Positions 6,541 to 9,146 of a DNA stretch of 9,146 bases are shown here, one piece after another. Numbering within the stretch: position 1 is the stretch's first letter; each line of letters opens with the position of its first letter. Both the position numbers and the translations under genes were made by a program. This DNA comes from an uncultured Actinomycetes bacterium. GTDB taxonomy: Bacteria; Actinomycetota; Thermoleophilia; Solirubrobacterales; 70-9. The notes beneath the pieces were generated by a model that ran no database searches, was not told the DNA's origin, and worked only from the letters and a program-made list of their open reading frames with translations. The stretch is taken from contig CAMPIP010000092.1 in assembly GCA_946886425.1 (NCBI GenBank), forward strand, positions 1-9,146, read 5' to 3'.

Positions 6541-6569
6541 AACACCTGTTCGCGGAAGAACATACGTTC
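6540..6569. promoter_or_regulatory. tandem GAAC-N4-GTTC operator (SOS/LexA-box-like)
   Basis: Two inverted repeats, GAAC-ACCT-GTTC (6540-6551) and GAAC-ATAC-GTTC (6558-6569), have centres exactly 18 bp apart, lie on the same face of the helix within error, and are both followed by G-C. The second fits the Gram-positive LexA box (CGAACRNRYGTTCG) in every position except its first base; the first deviates at one spacer position. Box 1 overlaps the putative -35 and box 2 fills the spacer before the -10, the right place for a repressor. The resemblance is seen in sequence; LexA control is inference. Confidence 0.5.
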
Positions 6570-6577
6570 GCTAGACT
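6549..6577 (+). promoter_or_regulatory. promoter of the basic histone-like protein gene
   Basis: TAGACT (6572-6577) fits TAnnnT; a weak -35 candidate TTCGCG (6549-6554) stands 17 bp upstream. Transcription would start near 6584, leaving a leader of about 49 nt, unlike the leaderless layout of the other genes here. The spacer is occupied by the second GAAC-N4-GTTC box. Confidence 0.4.
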
Positions 6578-6612
6578 CGCGACCTTCCCTGGCAGGCAAT
6601 CCCCAGATTCGA

Positions 6613-6632
6613 AAAGGACACCTCTCACCTTT
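6613..6632 (+). promoter_or_regulatory. ribosome binding site that may pair with the bases before the start codon
   Basis: AAAGGA (6613-6618) is the only Shine-Dalgarno-like stretch, but it ends 14 nt before the ATG at 6633, longer than usual. AAAGG (6613-6617) is complementary to CCTTT (6628-6632), the five bases directly before the ATG, with a 10-nt loop. The stem would hide the site or bring it closer to the start. It is short and could be chance. Confidence 0.3.
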
Positions 6633-7097
6633 ATGGCAACTCAGAACGGCAGCAGCAAAACCAAAACTCAGGCCAAACGCGCCACCACCGAAGCGAAGAA
6701 ATCGGCTAAGAGCACGGCGAGCGCCAGCAAGCGCGCCGCCACCAGCACCGCCGCGGCGGAGAAGAACCAGGTTCTCTCGGCCGCCGAGACCGCCGTCGAC
6801 TTCCCGGTTGGAGTCGTCCTCAGCGTCAGCGAGCGCGTCTCTGACCTGGTCGAGCCGTGGACCGGCCGCAACAGCGCCGAGAAACAGCTGAAGAGCTACC
6901 GCAAACAGGTCACCAAAACCCTCAAGCGCACCGAGCGCCGCGGCTCCACCGCCCGCCGCAAGGCGACCACGGAAGCACGCAAGACCCGCAACCGGGTCGA
7001 GCGCGAAGCGCGCAAACACCAGCGCAACGTCGAGTCGACCCTGAAGCGCAACCGCAACGAGGTCGAGGAGCGAGTCCGCGCGCTGATCGCACGCTGA
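6633..7097 (+). CDS. small basic histone-H1-like / HBHA-like protein
   Basis: A protein of 154 residues with about 38 Lys or Arg, in three parts. Residues 1-45 are a low-complexity tail of Lys, Ala, Ser and Thr, like histone H1 tails or the Lys/Ala tails of actinobacterial nucleoid proteins. Residues 46-78 are moderately hydrophobic (LSAAETAVDFPVGVVLSVSE, then VSDLVEPWTG) and could form an interface or membrane-facing helix. Residues 80-154 are a long, highly charged, probably helical region in which Arg dominates (ERRGSTARRK, RNRVEREARKHQ), ending in VEERVRALIAR. The known parallels are H1-like DNA-binding proteins and mycobacterial heparin-binding haemagglutinin; I cannot assign it firmly to either. 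It likely binds nucleic acid or another polyanion. It has fewer GC-only codons and more AAA/AAG/ACC than its neighbours, as expected from composition. Its own promoter, operator-like boxes and strong terminator make it a single-gene unit. Confidence 0.8.
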   Translation: MATQNGSSKTKTQAKRATTEAKKSAKSTASASKRAATSTAAAEKNQVLSAAETAVDFPVGVVLSVSERVSDLVEPWTGRNSAEKQLKSYRKQVTKTLKRTERRGSTARRKATTEARKTRNRVEREARKHQRNVESTLKRNRNEVEERVRALIAR

Positions 7098-7203
7098 GAG
7101 AGCACTCAGTACCGGCGCGGTTCGCGCCTTCAAAGAGCCCCGTGTGGAACCACCACACGGGGCTCTTTTCATGCACGCCCCGCTTGGTCCTGAGCACTCT
7201 CAG
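7094..7203. repeat. imperfect inverted repeats flanking the terminator
   Basis: CTGAGAGAGCACTCAG (7094-7109) and the reverse complement of 7190-7203 (CTGAGAGTGCTCAG) are near-matches. Each can also form its own small hairpin of CTGAG with CTCAG. The first copy includes the stop codon of the basic-protein gene. Together they bracket the terminator stem and could extend it into a larger cruciform. The role is unknown. Confidence 0.4.
7132..7169. terminator. strong bidirectional intrinsic terminator
   Basis: A 16-bp perfect stem (7132-7147 with 7153-7168) closes a 5-nt loop (AACCA). The GC-rich core GAGCCCCGTGTGG is flanked by AAA on the left and TTTT on the right, so it can work for the basic-protein gene on the plus strand (stop 35 nt upstream) and for the Ig-like protein gene on the minus strand (stop at 7224). 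The plus-strand T-tract is longer (4 versus 3). Confidence 0.9.
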
Positions 7204-7223
7204 CGCACGCTCTAGGTGGTGGG

Positions 7224-9146
7224 TCAACGGCCCGTTACCGCAATCGGTCGAGACGCTCCGGTGGCGTACGGCCAGCCCTTGCGGGCGGCGACCACGGCGC
7301 GGAACTGGAAGCGGACGCCGCGGCTGTCGTCGTCGGCGAAGGCGTAGCGGTAGCGGAACTCGCCGCGGCGGTTGGCGGTGACGGTGCGGAACTCGCTCCA
7401 GCGCAGGCCGGGGAGGCGGAACTGGAGCGCCACCGTTAGACCGCTGGCGGGCAGGGCGGCGCCGGCCGCGGCGACCCGGCCGCGGAAGACGACCGGGCGG
7501 CCGCCGATCCGCGCCGTCGCCGCCGAGGCCCGCATGCGGACGCCGCCGCGGACGTCGAGGCGCAGCGGCGCCGCCGCCGCGCGGGCGAGCGTCTTCGTGC
7601 CGGCGAAGGCCACCTCGATCTGGCGTCCCGGTCCCGGGGGAACCGGCACGGCGAAGTCTCCGTCGGCCCCCGTGCGCACGGTCGTGAGGCGGCTTTCCGG
7701 CACCGCACCCGGGTCGAAGCTCTCGATCACCCGGATCTCCTGCCCGGCCAGCGGCACCCGGCCGGCCCCGACCAGCCGGCCCGCTAGGCGGATGCTCCGC
7801 CCGCTGGCCACCGACCGCGGCCCCGGTCGGCGCCCGCCGAGCCGGGCCTCCAGCGCGGTCCGCGTCTTCAGGGGGTTGGCGAGCACCATCCGGGAGCCGT
7901 TGGCCCGCTCGACGCCGGAGCTGACATTGCCCGCCCCGTCGTAGCCGACCGCCTCGAATTCGTAGCTGCCGTCCGGGTAGGAGTCGGAATCCCAGTGAGC
8001 CACCAGGCGGCCCTCGCCGACCGCGGTCGGCAGCGGCCGGAACGGCTGCCGCGAGCGGGCGGGGCGGACCCCGATCGTGCCACGCGTCCCGCTCGCCCCG
8101 GAGAGGCCGTCGGCGACGATCGCTTCCAGGCGCTCGGGATCGGCCGGGTCACGCCGATCGGCGAAGGCGACCCGAGGGGCGCTGCCGTCGATCCGCACGG
8201 TCGCCGCCGCCGGCGGGTCCCCAGCCCCTCCACCGGGGTTGACGTTGCCGGCGGCGTCGCGGCCGTAGTACTTGACACGGTGGACCCCGTCCCCCGCGAC
8301 CAGCACGGTCGCTCTCTCGCCGGCGGCGGTCGTCGGGGTGCCGCTATCGACGGCGATCGCCGTGAACGGCCCGTCAAGCCCGCTCGCCGCCATCCCCGAG
8401 AGCCCGTCGCTCGCTGTCGCCACCAGGCGGACCGGGCCTCGCGCCCAACCCGCCGGCAGGCCCTGCAACGCCACCCTCGGAACGGTCGCGTCGACGCGGG
8501 CGACCGCGGTCCCGACCTGTTCCGAGCTCAATCCCGCACCCGAGACGGCCACCGCGTGTACGTGGACGACGCCCTCGGGCAGGCTCGGCAGCAGCAACCA
8601 GTCACCACCCCCGGCACGGAGGTCTAGTTCGGCATCGGCGCAGCGCGGCGGCGAGGCGCAGGGGTGTCCGTCGGGGTCTCGGTCCACCGAGACCGCGTAG
8701 CCCCGCAGGCCCGACAGGGGCAGCGGCTCCCGCGGTTGGGTGACCCGCACCTGGACGGCGCCGGCGCCGATCCAGTCCCCCGGCAGCACCGGTTCGACCG
8801 CCGCCGGCCGGCCCCGGTCCATCCGCAGCGTCACCGCCGCTCGCGGGGTCAGCTGTCCCAAGGCGGCTTCGGCCCCGACCTCGGCCAGGTACTCGCCGGA
8901 GGCAGGCAGGACGATTGGGCCGGCATATGTGGCTCGCCAGGGAATCCGCCGCGGCGTCACCGCGTCCGGGTAGGTGGCCGAGTGGACCTGGTAGTGAATG
9001 GCCACCACCGCGGGAGCCCCGGCCGGGGTGTGCAGGCTCCATTGGAGCCAGAAGACGTTGTCGGCGCGCCAGCCACCGCCGTCTTCGACGCCAAGGTCGA
9101 CGACCCGGGTCGGCGAGACCGGCGCCGCCACGGCGCCGCCGGGCAG
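7224..9146 (-). CDS. large secreted or surface protein with Ig-like beta-sandwich domains (N-terminus outside window)
   Basis: The frame is open to the right window edge, giving 640 codons. A GTG at 9131 is possible but lacks a signal peptide, so the true start is probably upstream. Counting from that GTG, residues about 20-105 and 115-210 look like fibronectin/Ig-type beta domains. Two bacterial Ig-like repeats follow: one begins DATVPRV (214) with DGLSG (242) and ends GRDAAGNVNPGG (290-301); the second begins DGSAPRV (315) with DGLSG (341) and ends YDGAGNVSSG (397-406). After NPLKTRT comes a carboxypeptidase-regulatory-like domain (about 420-528), then a final domain (530-635) with WSEFRTV, GEFRYRY and VRFQFRAVV. 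Only two Cys (C158, C164) are seen and no C-terminal anchor, LPxTG motif or membrane helix. It is probably exported and involved in adhesion or envelope structure; no enzymatic motif was seen. It ends at TGA near the bidirectional terminator. Confidence 0.8.
   Translation of the reverse strand: MPGGAVAAPVSPTRVVDLGVEDGGGWRADNVFWLQWSLHTPAGAPAVVAIHYQVHSATYPDAVTPRRIPWRATYAGPIVLPASGEYLAEVGAEAALGQLTPRAAVTLRMDRGRPAAVEPVLPGDWIGAGAVQVRVTQPREPLPLSGLRGYAVSVDRDPDGHPCASPPRCADAELDLRAGGGDWLLLPSLPEGVVHVHAVAVSGAGLSSEQVGTAVARVDATVPRVALQGLPAGWARGPVRLVATASDGLSGMAASGLDGPFTAIAVDSGTPTTAAGERATVLVAGDGVHRVKYYGRDAAGNVNPGGGAGDPPAAATVRIDGSAPRVAFADRRDPADPERLEAIVADGLSGASGTRGTIGVRPARSRQPFRPLPTAVGEGRLVAHWDSDSYPDGSYEFEAVGYDGAGNVSSGVERANGSRMVLANPLKTRTALEARLGGRRPGPRSVASGRSIRLAGRLVGAGRVPLAGQEIRVIESFDPGAVPESRLTTVRTGADGDFAVPVPPGPGRQIEVAFAGTKTLARAAAAPLRLDVRGGVRMRASAATARIGGRPVVFRGRVAAAGAALPASGLTVALQFRLPGLRWSEFRTVTANRRGEFRYRYAFADDDSRGVRFQFRAVVAARKGWPYATGASRPIAVTGR

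Noticed and set aside
6522..7172. Open minus-strand frame of 216 codons antisense to the basic-protein gene, with hydrophobic stretches
   Set aside because: The complement of Lys/Arg/Ala-rich codons naturally reads as Leu/Ala/Phe. It runs through the terminator and the operator boxes, and no start signal was seen.
1..9146. CRISPR arrays, tRNA or rRNA genes, insertion sequences, phage attachment sites
   Set aside because: No regularly spaced repeats, no cloverleaf or rRNA-like stretch, no transposase or integrase motif, and no element-end repeats were found by eye. A covariance-model or repeat-finder run would be the decisive check.

Overview
The window is very GC-rich chromosomal DNA, densely coded on both strands, with short gaps, GTG and TTG starts, and several start codons sitting 6-7 nt after a TAnnnT hexamer (the layout of leaderless transcripts). 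The PAC2 protein, the UvrD-like helicase with an Fe-S nuclease domain, and a surface protein with actinobacterial-style Ig-like domains point to a high-GC Actinomycetota. My best guess is Thermoleophilia/Solirubrobacterales, from memory of family style and not from a search. No mobile element, CRISPR array, rRNA or tRNA gene was seen, and no gap reaches 300 bases.

Left part (1-2695). A minus-strand pair holds trehalose-6-phosphate phosphatase (otsB) and, 4 nt after its stop, a small membrane protein cut by the window edge. A 19-bp divergent gap separates otsB from two overlapping plus-strand genes, each encoding one half of a TauE/SafE-type transporter. A PAC2-family gene with its own promoter follows.

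Middle (2700-6511). A 982-codon minus-strand gene encodes a UvrD/AdnA/AddB-like protein. Its Walker A motif and C-terminal Fe-S PD-(D/E)XK nuclease look intact, but most later helicase motifs are degraded, and no partner subunit is adjacent. It converges on PAC2 with only 4 nt between the stop codons, both of which lie inside a 14-bp perfect palindrome. Upstream, a 44-bp gap with two divergent -10 elements separates it from an inositol-monophosphatase-family gene.

Right part (6512-9146). A 121-bp gap carries two GAAC-N4-GTTC boxes 18 bp apart that overlap a promoter and resemble Gram-positive LexA (SOS) boxes. They precede a gene for a small, very basic histone-H1-like or HBHA-like protein. 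A 16-bp perfect-stem terminator then serves this gene and, in the other direction, a large secreted or surface Ig-like protein whose N-terminus lies beyond the window.

The genes look like several short housekeeping transcription units, not one dedicated system. The most unusual elements are the solitary helicase-nuclease with a degraded motor, the split transporter, and the tandem SOS-like operator in front of the DNA-binding-type protein.
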